A stretch of DNA of 64,000 nucleotides, taken from contig CP126204.1 in NCBI GenBank assembly GCA_030272155.1, positions 806,001-870,000 on the forward strand. The letters are read 5' to 3'. Positions 11,939-28,868 of this stretch are shown piece by piece (position 1 is the stretch's first letter; each line of letters opens with the position of its first letter). The translations under genes were made by a program, and so were the position numbers. The notes under the pieces are model-generated. The model was given only the letters and a program-made list of their open reading frames with translations. It had not been told where the DNA came from and made no database searches. Origin of the DNA: Tetradesmus obliquus. Its lineage: Eukaryota > Chlorophyta > Chlorophyceae > Sphaeropleales > Scenedesmaceae.

Positions 11939-13322
11939 TTGTAATGATTGCTGCTGTGCCGCAGGTACTGGCTGCAGGGCCCCAAGGCAGGCAGCTCCGA
12001 GGTGTTCATGGACAACCTGCCTGGCCCTCCTGACGGCATCAGCCTGGCAGGCGATGGCGTGAACTTCTGGGTGACCATCTACTCAGAGGTGCGTGTGTGA
12101 AATTGCACTGTGAACTTCACAATTGCGTCAGCACTAAAGTGTGCATGGATCATGCGTGCCAGCAGCGCTGTAGCGAGACCGTACATTTGTCGATTACCTG
12201 GGCACTTGGGCATAGTGTGACGAAGCTGCTGTGACCCGCCGACATGTTGGATGATGCATACTTGGACTTCACTCTTGTCTGTGTCACCATCGCCTGCCTG
12301 CGTCCTCGAGCACGCACCACTCAGCTTTTCACGGTGGCAAATCACACCGCTACCTGCCGCTGCTCCTGCCGGCCCCTGCTGCTGCTGCTGCTGCTGCTGC
12401 TGCAGCCGAGCGCGCTGATGAGCCTGACGCACATCCGGCTGGTGCGCGTGCTGACCGCGTGGGCGCCGCGCCTCATGCGGCTGCTGGGCGTGCAGATGCC
12501 CCGGCGTGGCGTGGTGTTGAAGGTCAGCCCGCAGGGCAAGGTGGTGCAGGTGAGCACGCGGAAGTTTAAATGCCAGTATACTATGTTGTTGGGTTGAAAA
12601 TGTAGCCGGAGGTGCGGCAGGCGCGGCGTGGTGCTCAAGGTCAGCCCACAGGGGCAGGTGCTGCAGGTGAGGCTGCAAAAGTAATTTGAATATGTACATA
12701 GGATGCAGTGTCAGCAATATGTTATGTTGTGTTGGGTGCTGGGCGTGCAGATGCCACGGCGGGGTGTGGTGCTCATGGTCAGCCCGCAGGGCAAGTGCTG
12801 GCGGTGAGTGTGCGGCAGAGTTGTGCATGTATGCAGGGTGCAATATTGTCGTTACGTTCTGTTGACTATGGAGCCGTAGGTGTGGCAGGCACGCGGTGGT
12901 GCTCAAGGTCAGCCCGCAGGGGCAGGTGCTCAAAGTCAGCCCGCAAGGTGCTGCAGGTGAGGCGTGAGGCCCGCTGACGAATGGTTGAAGCTGAGCTCAC
13001 TATGGCTATTGTTCAGTAACCGTGCATGCAAAGCGCAGCGCGCTGTATTTGAACAAGTGTGGGGTGCTGCGAGGCTCTGTGCCGTGGCGCGAGCTGGCGG
13101 CGGTCTCTCCATGTAAAGCACTGTGTGCCGGTGTTGTCAGCAACCGTCAATTGCATTGCGCGCCTGAAACCCTTTCTGCGTCTGTTGCTGCAGGTGCTGG
13201 GCGATGCCACGGGCAAGGTGATGTATGGCGTGACGAGTGCTGTGGAGGCGGGCGGCAAGCTGTTCTTGGGCACCATCCGCAGGAAGGGTGTGCCTGTGCT
13301 TGACCTGAAGGACATCCAGTAG
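8076..13322 (+). CDS. Strictosidine synthase-like (SSL/APMAP-type) beta-propeller protein, 10 exons
   Basis: Exons: 8076-8259, 8377-8535, 8782-8843, 9231-9390, 9852-10008, 10351-10418, 10743-10881, 11965-12088, 12406-12549, 13194-13322. Phases agree and the product is 441 aa, normal for the family. Seen: N-terminal hydrophobic segment [20 protein letters not shown] (signal anchor), [103 protein letters not shown] and GKLFLGTI at the end. This is the calcium-dependent six-bladed propeller family. Most members are membrane-linked hydrolase-like proteins and not alkaloid synthases, so strictosidine synthesis should not be inferred. The 117-bp first intron is open in frame and may be retained. 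Introns 4 to 9 carry many ghost exon edges. Confidence 0.85.
9421..9851 (+). repeat. Acceptor-side ghost array of SSL exon 5 (4 copies)
   Basis: Four diverged copies of the exon 5 start (motif GACGCTGAGAACCAGAAGCT, with ccag acceptor) lie at about 9422, 9530, 9645 and 9742, roughly 105 bp apart, before the true exon at 9852. Each ends in a similar 'tgcttgtacttctatgctg' intron piece. Confidence 0.88.
10605..10675 (+). repeat. Acceptor-side ghost of SSL exon 7
   Basis: Begins tgcag then GCATGCTGCTGGCGTACCAC, exactly as the true exon 7 at 10743, and diverges after about 45 bp. One extra copy, about 130 bp upstream. Confidence 0.88.
10915..11207 (+). repeat. Donor-side ghost array of SSL exon 7 (3 copies)
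   Basis: Three diverged copies of the exon 7 end (GTGCTGGTGGCG...AAGATCCACAG followed by GTGCG or GTGCA) lie downstream of the true donor at 10881. The third copy is shortest. All keep CAG/GT. Confidence 0.85.
11404..11964 (+). repeat. Acceptor-side ghost array of SSL exon 8 (4 copies)
   Basis: Four copies of gccgcag/GTACTGGCTGCAGG...CTGCCCGGGCC, about 60 bp of exon each, occur at about 11408, 11540, 11681 and 11814, separated by CTG-rich intron pieces. Only the fifth copy at 11965 continues into the rest of the exon. Copies differ by a few substitutions. Confidence 0.92.
12600..12965 (+). repeat. Donor-side ghost array of SSL exon 9 (3 copies)
   Basis: Copies of the exon 9 end (GTGGTGCTCAAGGTCAGCCC...CAGGTGAG) at about 12605, 12740 and 12885. 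The last is internally duplicated. All lie between the true donor at 12549 and exon 10. Confidence 0.87.
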
Positions 13323-13498
13323 TGCAGCTGCGTCTGATGAACTGACAGAAGGACTGGCTTCATGATTGGTGTTGTGTGGTTGCGACAGGCAGAGAAGCGC
13401 GCGGGGATGTTTTTGTAGAACAGCGTTTGCGGAGGTGTCTGCATGTGTCGTCATCATCAATAGTGTCTGCATGTGGTCTGTGGCTGCTTAAGCAGCAC

Positions 13499-13503
13499 TG
13501 TAA
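13499..13503 (+). terminator. TGTAA polyadenylation motif after SSL gene
   Basis: TGTAA, the usual green-algal poly(A) signal, lies 177 bp after the stop codon. The motif is short, so this assignment is tentative. Confidence 0.4.
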
Positions 13504-14038
13504 GGAGGTCCAGGCTTTCAGTGATGCTGTGTTCAAGCTGTGTGTATGGATCAACCAGCGTACTGCACCATTATGCTGCACTATACTTGAAATGATTGAC
13601 CTGCTTGCACGTTGTACCAATTTTATACCACCTGGTGGAGCTTCCACAGCCGGTGTGCTTCTTGCCTAGATACTCGTCGGTCAAAGTAGGTCAACGGCTT
13701 ACTGTCCAGATCACACCAGCCAGCACATGCCGGCTCTACTAAGCAGCATCAGCCTTGAAGTTGCGTTTGTTGCAACCTCAAGAAGCGAAGATCGGCCGAC
13801 AAGCACACGAAAGCCCTAGGAGGGGCGGTGCTGGTAACCCGAGGAGGTTGGGTGACTTGAGCTCACACCTGCTGCTGTCTATCAGTCCTGTATTGATGCA
13901 AATAGCCATGGAAGCGTTCGCAGACCCGCCCACCACACCTTTGTTGCCAGGCGCTCATGCGTCTTGTTGTGCACATGTCCACGGCTTGAATTGAAGCTGA
14001 GACTTGTCGTTCTACAACCAAAGAACACAACTGCAGCC
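13504..14038. other. Intergenic region, no gene seen
   Basis: Between the SSL 3' end and the start codon of kinase 2. It should hold the kinase 2 promoter and 5' UTR. No TATA box or recognisable motif was found. Confidence 0.45.
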
Positions 14039-20747
<6,709 letters not shown>

Positions 20748-21093
20748 CTGCAGCATCAGGGGTGCTGGCATAGCAGCAGCAGCTGGTGCTGTGATGGAGC
20801 AGCAGAAGGGCAGTGTGTTGGGTTGCAGGGTGTGGTATGTGTGGGATGGTTGGCTGCACAGTGTATGCGGGAGAGGGCTGGGTTCACTAGGGGGTGAAGA
20901 GGCGGGGTGGCATTTGCGCATTATGACTGCCGCTGCAGCATCAGTGGCATAGTAGCATAGCATTGGGCAAGCAGGTTGGTTGCAGTCGCACATGTGCATG
21001 TGCCTGCAGGTGCTGTGTTTATGAGTTACACCGGGCATGAGGCATAGCAGGCAGGCAGTGTGTTGAGGCCAATGCTGTTATCTGTTGTGACTG

Positions 21094-21098
21094 TGTAA
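21094..21098 (+). terminator. TGTAA polyadenylation motif after kinase 2
   Basis: TGTAA lies 347 bp after the stop codon. It is a candidate green-algal poly(A) signal. Confidence 0.35.
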
Positions 21099-21490
21099 AT
21101 GTGGCCGCAAGTGAGGGCTGTAGGTAGCTTTTGAACTGATGCTCTGCTGCATGGCTAGGGCGGGTACATGGCAGCAGCAGCAGCCAGCAGCGCTGGCGCA
21201 CCTTGAGGGTAGCATTGTGTTTGCAGCACTGCCATTGCAGTTGCGAGCTGTGCAAGCATACAGGTCATGATGATGATGAAGCATACAGGTCAGAAGCTTG
21301 GTGTCTGTATCTTCCGCTATGTTTGCCCGGGCCGGGGCTGAATGCGTCTGGGGTACCACGCTGAAAAGGCACTGGAAGATCAGTGGCAGCTATTGTGTTA
21401 TTTGGGTGTTGGCCGTCTGCCAGACTCTATCCAGGCTGGACGTCGGACAGTGTTCGTGTTCCAATTGTTATCTTTGATCAAAGACAATTT

Positions 21491-23475
21491 TGTCATGCCG
21501 AACATGAGTGCTTTGCCGAACATGACAAGTGGACTATGCACCTGCAGTGGTTCGCTGTGTTGGCAGCTGCATCCAGCCGTATGCCTGCACGAGAACGTTG
21601 TTTGTATTAAATAAATGCACGAGGGATTTTTATCACCTCGCTGCTTGTAATCGCCTGCTTCTGGTTTACACTTGCGTGTTGCAGCACCATGCACAGCCAA
21701 GCAGCTGTCTTGAGTGCTCAGCAAGTGTTTAAATGCTACGTGCTATCTTCTCGTGCACTTCTGCTCTTGATATGGCATGTGTCATCCTGCTTGTTGGTCA
21801 GATCGCCATTTGCCGCCTTGCGATGCAAGGCGGGTTGTGTGGTTGACACCATCACGCAGGCGGAAATTGGTCCGTTGCTTTGTCCGGGCAGAACTATTAG
21901 TTGATTGTTAGTAGATTGAGCCTGGTTTGCTGCCATCATGCCTTGTTTTCAGAAAGCAGTCCCATTCTCCGACGGACCTGTTCGTCCTGTTCGTCCGGAC
22001 GAGGATCCTGTTGGTGGTTTGTCGACTGCTCAAATGGTCTGCGAGCCCTGCTTGTCGCCGGCTCGCGTTGATGCTCGTGTGCTCTAGTATTGTTGTGACA
22101 CATTGCCTTCTTCATCAGCAGTGTAACGTCCTACAAACAAGGCCCGGCCCGCGACTTCAGCCCCACTGTCCAATTCGGTCAGTGCCCAGCAGCTCGACAG
22201 CCCTTGCTGTGCAGTTTGATTTCTCTCGCATCAGCTGTATCGGCAGTCAGCAGGTTATTCGTAATACCTCCCTGTCAAAAGGCCTATTCTGAGCCAGACT
22301 GCCAGCCAGCAGACGCTTCTATCCGTACTGTTTGGTCAGCAAGTGCACAGCTGCTGTTTCTCAACTTGTCTCTCTCTCAATCTGGGCTGAATCCAGACCC
22401 AGCACTGTCAGATCTTTACACCATCTTACTGCCACACAGGTTGCTCGTAATACCTTCCCTGTGTAGGCCAGCTTGCAGGCACAGCACCGTCTAAACCTGC
22501 TTAGTTGCATTGCCTTTGTCTTGAGTGCAGCAGATCATCTTCTGCTGTACTGCCCGCAGCCTGTTCTGTGCTGTGCTTAGTAGATCTCTCCCTCTGTGTG
22601 TTACTGACATCACTGTTGTCTGCTGCACGCAGTGCTCAGTGGTGTCTGGCTTGTCGAGTCTTCTGGTCCTTTGATCTACTGCTTCTTCTTGTCTGGTTCT
22701 CTCCACGGTTGGTGTGACAGTGCTGCGTCAGTCTTGTTTGTTCTTCAGTGTCATTGTCAGTGTCAGGTACTGCGGCAGATCTCTACAGTCGATCTGCTGC
22801 AGTGTGTCACCTTGCTAGAGTGGTATCGTGCAGTCAGAGCCCCTGCATTTTACTACTTGATTATAACCCTGCCCCAGTGTGCAGCGCAGCTCCGCTTGAT
22901 CTGCGCTGTTTGCTGGTAGAGTACAGCTGCTGTGTCTGCTGCTGTACTGTCAACTTGTTACGTGAATCTGGCAGTCTCTACCTCTTGTTCTTGTCTACGG
23001 TGTAGCTCCTTGTCCTGTCTTGTCTATGTGTTATGTTATTCTGTTACTAACCAGCCAGTGCAATCCTGCATTGCTGCATTCTGCCTGCATATCCCTCACT
23101 GCTGCTAGGATTGTGTTGAGTACCAAGGAGGCCACTGCGTCCAGTCCAGTGCGCCTGAACCTTACCCATATCCATCAACGCGAGCCCCTGTGTTCTACAC
23201 ACACTGTGTGGTTTCCCTCTTCACAGTGAGTGCGCTGAATCAGTGGCACAGGCATTCAACACGTCCAGCACAGTAGGGTCAGGCTTGGTGTGGTTCTGCA
23301 TCCTTGTGTTGTTGGTATCGTGTGAGATGTGGCATATTATGTAGCTGCTGTGCAGCGTGCATGGTGTGTTAGTATGTAAGGGTGTTTGTATGCATACTGC
23401 ATTAATGCATGACAGGGCCAGGCTCGCCTCTTGGCGCGCCTAGCCTTGGATTGTCACTTAGTGCAGTTGGTTCAT
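21491..23475 (+). repeat. Left terminal direct repeat (LTR-like), 1985 bp
   Basis: Identical, as far as I can compare, to 26666-28650. It begins TGTCATGCCGAACATG and ends GTTGGTTCAT. The start codon and first 22 codons of the Gag-like ORF lie inside it, which is unusual for an LTR. A TATA/poly(A)-like stretch attaaataaatg is at about 21607. Confidence 0.9.
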
Positions 23476-25256
23476 TTCAGCGCTACGCGGAGTCTGCTGG
23501 TAGTAACAGCAGCTCACCGGTGTCCAGGTTCGACCCATTTGCGCCTGCTGCATCACCGGTGCAGTTTGCACGTTTTACTAGTAATCCTGTCTGGTCTGAG
23601 CGCAGCGTAGTGGGCAGGCCCAGCGCTGCTTGTCGATTGTCATTCAGTAGTGTGTACGGCAGTCCCACAGCCAGTGTTCTTTCACTTGATTCACCTGTCA
23701 GGAGCTCCGCTGCTGCTGTCAGTGAGGGCTCTGATACTGGTTCTGAGTCGCCTGTGAGCAGTTGCAATCCCTTTGCTACTGTTGTTGGTCAGCTTGGTTT
23801 CAATCCCTTTGCTGTGCCGCAGCCTGTTGCAGCACCTGCTGACGTTGATCCTTCATCCATTGTGGTGTGTGTGTCCGCAAGCATGTATCGTTTTGAGTCC
23901 AAGTTTGATGGTTATGCAACGGGTTTGGCAGCTGAAGAGCATCTGCAGCAGTTCTTCAAGTTCCAACGCTCCATGCTGCCTGGCTCCACCGACCAGCTGT
24001 CCCGTCTACAAAGTCAGCTCCAAGCGTTTGCCGACTCCTACGCCAACGCCGGTTCCCGCTTCCACAACTGGGCGCTGGACAAGGTGAATCCCATCCTCAC
24101 ACAAATCGACAGCTCGGGTCCTCTCAACACTACAGCTGCCAGGAACCATGCTCACCAGGCTGCTGACCAGCTGTGGCAAGCTGCCATCAACGACTACCGC
24201 GCCACCTTCTGCAAGGCCACCCAGGCTGAGCTCTACACCCTCTTGCAAACACCCTGCCCCGACATCAACGCTGTGCGCAGCCTTGTCATCAAGCTTCGCG
24301 CGCTCTACACCCTAACCAATGTTCAAGCCATTCCTCCAGAAGACGCCGCAGTACGCCGCTTGCTGTACAAGCTCCAATGTTCCTCCCTTGCCAACGTCGC
24401 CAACGGCCTTCATGCTGCTCTTCAAGCCGTACCAGCCCTTCCCAATGGTGTTGCTGTCAATGGAGGCAACTACAGCTTCGTCAACTTGAACAATGAGCTT
24501 GAGAGAATGGCTATGGAGCACGACACTGATGCTGCTGCATTCATGAATGCTGGTGGTTCTGTGTTTGGCCTGCCTGCTCAACAACAGTTCCTCCCACCTG
24601 CTCCAGTCGCTCATGGTGCATTGCTTGCTCCGCAACCTGCTTCCAATACCATCCTGTCTAACACCTCCACCTCCGGCTTAAACCTGGATCACCTGGATGA
24701 TGCTCAGCGTGTTCAAGTCATGGCCATCATTGCACCCGACGGTTTGTGTACAGTCGCAGATCACCGCATGCTGCACACTTGGTCTGAGTGTCCCTTGCGC
24801 AGCTCCCAGCAACCCAAGCCCCGTCCTGCCCATCAACACCAACACCGCGCCAACGTCAACGCTACCATCACCACCGACAGCTGCCCTGACCAGTCAGCTG
24901 CCTCTTCTTCAACCACAGCCGACCTGCACCTCCACCTGGACCGCCTGTGTGCCATTCAGCAGTCAGCCATCAACTCACTGTCTTCAAAATTGGATTCACT
25001 CATGCTCCCTCAATACCAGTCTGTAGAAATGGGCACTACTGCTCTTGCAACGCAAGGCAGGTATGACAACCGCTCCTCTGGCCTGCAGCGTCCCCACAAT
25101 GGCTTCAACTGCGACCCACCAACAGCACAACTGTCACCCCATCCAGGCTCAGCCCATCAACCTGTCCGCGTACTACATGCCACCCACTCCCTGGGGGGTG
25201 CTGTTAGTTCTACCAAGCACCATCCTATGCCTGTCAGTTTGCTTGCTACCTGGTAG
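23409..25256 (+). CDS. Gag-like protein of the retroelement
   Basis: Single 615-aa ORF. The N-terminal third is S/P-rich. The middle is helical (FESKFDGYATGLAAEEHLQQ, LIKLRALYT-like segments, LNNELERMAMEHD), as in capsid domains. Near residue 450 there is a C-x4-H-x4-H-x4-C-like motif (CTVADHRMLHTWSEC), similar to the CHHC knuckles of some retrotransposon Gag proteins. A Q/H/P-rich tail follows. No protease or polymerase motif. The frame is intact, consistent with youth. Gag identity is inferred from position and the knuckle, without any database search. Confidence 0.6.
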   Translation: MTGPGSPLGAPSLGLSLSAVGSFQRYAESAGSNSSSPVSRFDPFAPAASPVQFARFTSNPVWSERSVVGRPSAACRLSFSSVYGSPTASVLSLDSPVRSSAAAVSEGSDTGSESPVSSCNPFATVVGQLGFNPFAVPQPVAAPADVDPSSIVVCVSASMYRFESKFDGYATGLAAEEHLQQFFKFQRSMLPGSTDQLSRLQSQLQAFADSYANAGSRFHNWALDKVNPILTQIDSSGPLNTTAARNHAHQAADQLWQAAINDYRATFCKATQAELYTLLQTPCPDINAVRSLVIKLRALYTLTNVQAIPPEDAAVRRLLYKLQCSSLANVANGLHAALQAVPALPNGVAVNGGNYSFVNLNNELERMAMEHDTDAAAFMNAGGSVFGLPAQQQFLPPAPVAHGALLAPQPASNTILSNTSTSGLNLDHLDDAQRVQVMAIIAPDGLCTVADHRMLHTWSECPLRSSQQPKPRPAHQHQHRANVNATITTDSCPDQSAASSSTTADLHLHLDRLCAIQQSAINSLSSKLDSLMLPQYQSVEMGTTALATQGRYDNRSSGLQRPHNGFNCDPPTAQLSPHPGSAHQPVRVLHATHSLGGAVSSTKHHPMPVSLLATW

Positions 25257-26665
25257 CCTCCCACTTGGTCATCGTACCCCACCAACTTGGCCTTGCCCAA
25301 CACACCTCCATCTTCTGGCTTCCTGTCCCATCACCTACATGTACACCTACCGACCGCTACCCACACTGTTACCTCAGGGAGCCCTTCATCACCACCTTTT
25401 GAAGTAAGGCCAAGGTTTGCTGGTTGGGCGTGCGCATAGTCATGGTGTGAGCTTGTCAGTTTGAGGCCAGCGCTTTCCATGGTTGTGTCATGTTAACCGT
25501 TGCGTCGTACTGTTGCACCCAACTGTGCCTGTGACGAAGAGTGTGACCCCACTGCTTGTGAAGTTGCTGCTTCACGCACCCTTGGGCTGGGGGTTGCAAT
25601 CGCTATAGCGTGGTTGTGTGCCTGCACAAAGTGATCACTGCCGGATTGAGCACCTTGCTTCATTACCTCCGTATGTGTGTGCTGTCATGTACGCCAGAAT
25701 ATATCATGTCACCAGCAGCTGTGCTGCTGCACAGCTTCCTGCATGTCGTGCTCATGATTTCAGTGTGTTACTGTGTGTATCTCACCAACCCTGCAAAGAC
25801 CTGTGTTTTGCAACTGCTGTCAATGCAGGATAAGCTCTCAGCTGTCCAGCAGCCCTGCTGCAGCAGTGAAGAGCGCAACTGCTGTGTTGTATGTGTAATG
25901 CCACTGTGTGTGCTTGACCTGGCCATGTTCTCATGAGCCAGCAGGGGCCTTGTGTGTGTCCTTGTGAGTTTGTTTTGCGGAGTTCAGTGCAGCAGGATGT
26001 GACTGCCGAACTGTCTGCTGTGCAGCATAGCACATGGTGCAGTGCCAGTAGATTCAGAGGCAGTATGGAAGTTGCAGGAAAGATGGCTGCAGTACTTTGG
26101 GCAACAGTAGTGTTGGCGGTACAGCAGTGCAGCTAGGAGGACAAATGTGTGGCTGTGCAGGTGGCACAATTGTGTGCGCCATGTACAGGTGTTGGAGCTC
26201 ATTACTGCAAAACAAATGTGTTTGCGTCTGCAGCATGTTGCATGCGCCGCCTGGCAGCGCCGTGCCGTAACCAGCAGGCGTTTTGTCTTTTGGCAGGCTG
26301 AGTGGTGTCAGCCAGCTAACACTAGTGTGTGTTCATCACATGTGCGTGTGTGTGATACTGCTAGTATGTGGCAGCATCAGCTGTAGAACTGCTTGACTAG
26401 GAGTGCCTGCCCAGTAGCATTGAGTGCAAGTGCGTTGTCACATGATGTGGTAGTAGCCGACGAGCCGTGGTAGGCGTACAGCATCATCAGCAGTGTTTTG
26501 TGCAAAAAGATGTATGGGGGGTGTTCGTTGCAGTACTGACTGACACCTGCAGTTGTGCACCTTTTGTCAACTTTGCAGCTGCGCTGCAAAGTTGAGGGGG
26601 GTAGTCCAGTGCAACACCTACCTGTGTCCCTTTCTCGGCAGTGTACCCCATTTCCGCATGACAGC
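25257..26665 (+). other. Retroelement core downstream of gag, non-coding
   Basis: About 1.4 kb with only short ORFs and no pol motif in any frame. A purine-rich ttgaggggggtag at about 26592 could be a polypurine tract, but it lies about 60 bp upstream of the right repeat, not adjacent to it. Confidence 0.55.
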
Positions 26666-28650
26666 TGTCATGCCGAACATGAGTGCTTTGCCGAACATGA
26701 CAAGTGGACTATGCACCTGCAGTGGTTCGCTGTGTTGGCAGCTGCATCCAGCCGTATGCCTGCACGAGAACGTTGTTTGTATTAAATAAATGCACGAGGG
26801 ATTTTTATCACCTCGCTGCTTGTAATCGCCTGCTTCTGGTTTACACTTGCGTGTTGCAGCACCATGCACAGCCAAGCAGCTGTCTTGAGTGCTCAGCAAG
26901 TGTTTAAATGCTACGTGCTATCTTCTCGTGCACTTCTGCTCTTGATATGGCATGTGTCATCCTGCTTGTTGGTCAGATCGCCATTTGCCGCCTTGCGATG
27001 CAAGGCGGGTTGTGTGGTTGACACCATCACGCAGGCGGAAATTGGTCCGTTGCTTTGTCCGGGCAGAACTATTAGTTGATTGTTAGTAGATTGAGCCTGG
27101 TTTGCTGCCATCATGCCTTGTTTTCAGAAAGCAGTCCCATTCTCCGACGGACCTGTTCGTCCTGTTCGTCCGGACGAGGATCCTGTTGGTGGTTTGTCGA
27201 CTGCTCAAATGGTCTGCGAGCCCTGCTTGTCGCCGGCTCGCGTTGATGCTCGTGTGCTCTAGTATTGTTGTGACACATTGCCTTCTTCATCAGCAGTGTA
27301 ACGTCCTACAAACAAGGCCCGGCCCGCGACTTCAGCCCCACTGTCCAATTCGGTCAGTGCCCAGCAGCTCGACAGCCCTTGCTGTGCAGTTTGATTTCTC
27401 TCGCATCAGCTGTATCGGCAGTCAGCAGGTTATTCGTAATACCTCCCTGTCAAAAGGCCTATTCTGAGCCAGACTGCCAGCCAGCAGACGCTTCTATCCG
27501 TACTGTTTGGTCAGCAAGTGCACAGCTGCTGTTTCTCAACTTGTCTCTCTCTCAATCTGGGCTGAATCCAGACCCAGCACTGTCAGATCTTTACACCATC
27601 TTACTGCCACACAGGTTGCTCGTAATACCTTCCCTGTGTAGGCCAGCTTGCAGGCACAGCACCGTCTAAACCTGCTTAGTTGCATTGCCTTTGTCTTGAG
27701 TGCAGCAGATCATCTTCTGCTGTACTGCCCGCAGCCTGTTCTGTGCTGTGCTTAGTAGATCTCTCCCTCTGTGTGTTACTGACATCACTGTTGTCTGCTG
27801 CACGCAGTGCTCAGTGGTGTCTGGCTTGTCGAGTCTTCTGGTCCTTTGATCTACTGCTTCTTCTTGTCTGGTTCTCTCCACGGTTGGTGTGACAGTGCTG
27901 CGTCAGTCTTGTTTGTTCTTCAGTGTCATTGTCAGTGTCAGGTACTGCGGCAGATCTCTACAGTCGATCTGCTGCAGTGTGTCACCTTGCTAGAGTGGTA
28001 TCGTGCAGTCAGAGCCCCTGCATTTTACTACTTGATTATAACCCTGCCCCAGTGTGCAGCGCAGCTCCGCTTGATCTGCGCTGTTTGCTGGTAGAGTACA
28101 GCTGCTGTGTCTGCTGCTGTACTGTCAACTTGTTACGTGAATCTGGCAGTCTCTACCTCTTGTTCTTGTCTACGGTGTAGCTCCTTGTCCTGTCTTGTCT
28201 ATGTGTTATGTTATTCTGTTACTAACCAGCCAGTGCAATCCTGCATTGCTGCATTCTGCCTGCATATCCCTCACTGCTGCTAGGATTGTGTTGAGTACCA
28301 AGGAGGCCACTGCGTCCAGTCCAGTGCGCCTGAACCTTACCCATATCCATCAACGCGAGCCCCTGTGTTCTACACACACTGTGTGGTTTCCCTCTTCACA
28401 GTGAGTGCGCTGAATCAGTGGCACAGGCATTCAACACGTCCAGCACAGTAGGGTCAGGCTTGGTGTGGTTCTGCATCCTTGTGTTGTTGGTATCGTGTGA
28501 GATGTGGCATATTATGTAGCTGCTGTGCAGCGTGCATGGTGTGTTAGTATGTAAGGGTGTTTGTATGCATACTGCATTAATGCATGACAGGGCCAGGCTC
28601 GCCTCTTGGCGCGCCTAGCCTTGGATTGTCACTTAGTGCAGTTGGTTCAT
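26666..28650 (+). repeat. Right terminal direct repeat (LTR-like), 1985 bp
   Basis: Copy of 21491-23475. It ends inside what would be codon 23 of the Gag-like ORF and then runs into the GACAATTT flank. Confidence 0.9.
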
Positions 28651-28868
28651 GACAATTTGCAGTGTTGCTGCACTGGCTGTTCTGGTGTCATGTAACGTGC
28701 TACTGCGCTGGTGATGGTGTGTACGAGTACATCTGCTGTGGTACTGCACTGAGCAGGCACAGTAAACTCCAATCCTGCCTGCAGCAGCAGCTGCTGCTGT
28801 AGTGTGCTCGCTGCATCACCCTCAAAAACTATGTACAAGGTCTTACGGGGACACCACACATGACCCAC
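28651..28868 (-). pseudogene. ORF apparently interrupted by the retroelement (other part at 21398-21482)
   Basis: On the minus strand an open frame runs to 28651 and hits a stop a few bases inside the right repeat. If the element and one target duplication are removed, the frame continues in phase through 21482-21398 and ends at TAA, giving about 100 codons, with a further 8 open codons upstream. No ATG starts it, so it would be an internal or terminal exon. A patch near the start (SGFVGHVW...LYIVFEG) faintly recalls class-3 lipases, but no GxSxG is present. Function unknown. Confidence 0.4.

Larger units (their letters stand above)
21483..28658 (+). mobile_element. Young LTR-type retroelement with Gag-like ORF, probably non-autonomous
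   Basis: The unit is direct repeat (21491-23475), 3190-bp core, identical direct repeat (26666-28650), exactly 5175 bp apart. Flanks carry an 8-bp target duplication GACAATTT (21483-21490 and 28651-28658). The element starts TGTCATG. The Gag-like ORF has a CHHC-type knuckle. I find no reverse transcriptase, integrase, RNase H or protease in the core, so it would need an autonomous partner. All open frames inside the two repeats are identical, which implies very recent insertion. Composition differs from the CTG-rich neighbours. The 8-bp duplication is longer than the usual 4-6 bp for retroviral-type integrases. An alternative reading is a 4-bp ATTT duplication with inverted ends TGTCATG/CATGACA. 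Confidence 0.82.

Noticed and set aside
8076-13322. Alkaloid (strictosidine) biosynthesis
   Set aside because: The SSL family is broad and most members are not strictosidine synthases. No other alkaloid pathway gene is in the window.
21529-23229. Several short ORFs (60-120 codons) inside the terminal repeat, present identically in the second copy
   Set aside because: They are conserved only because the two repeats are identical. No motif, no consistent codon pattern, overlapping on both strands.
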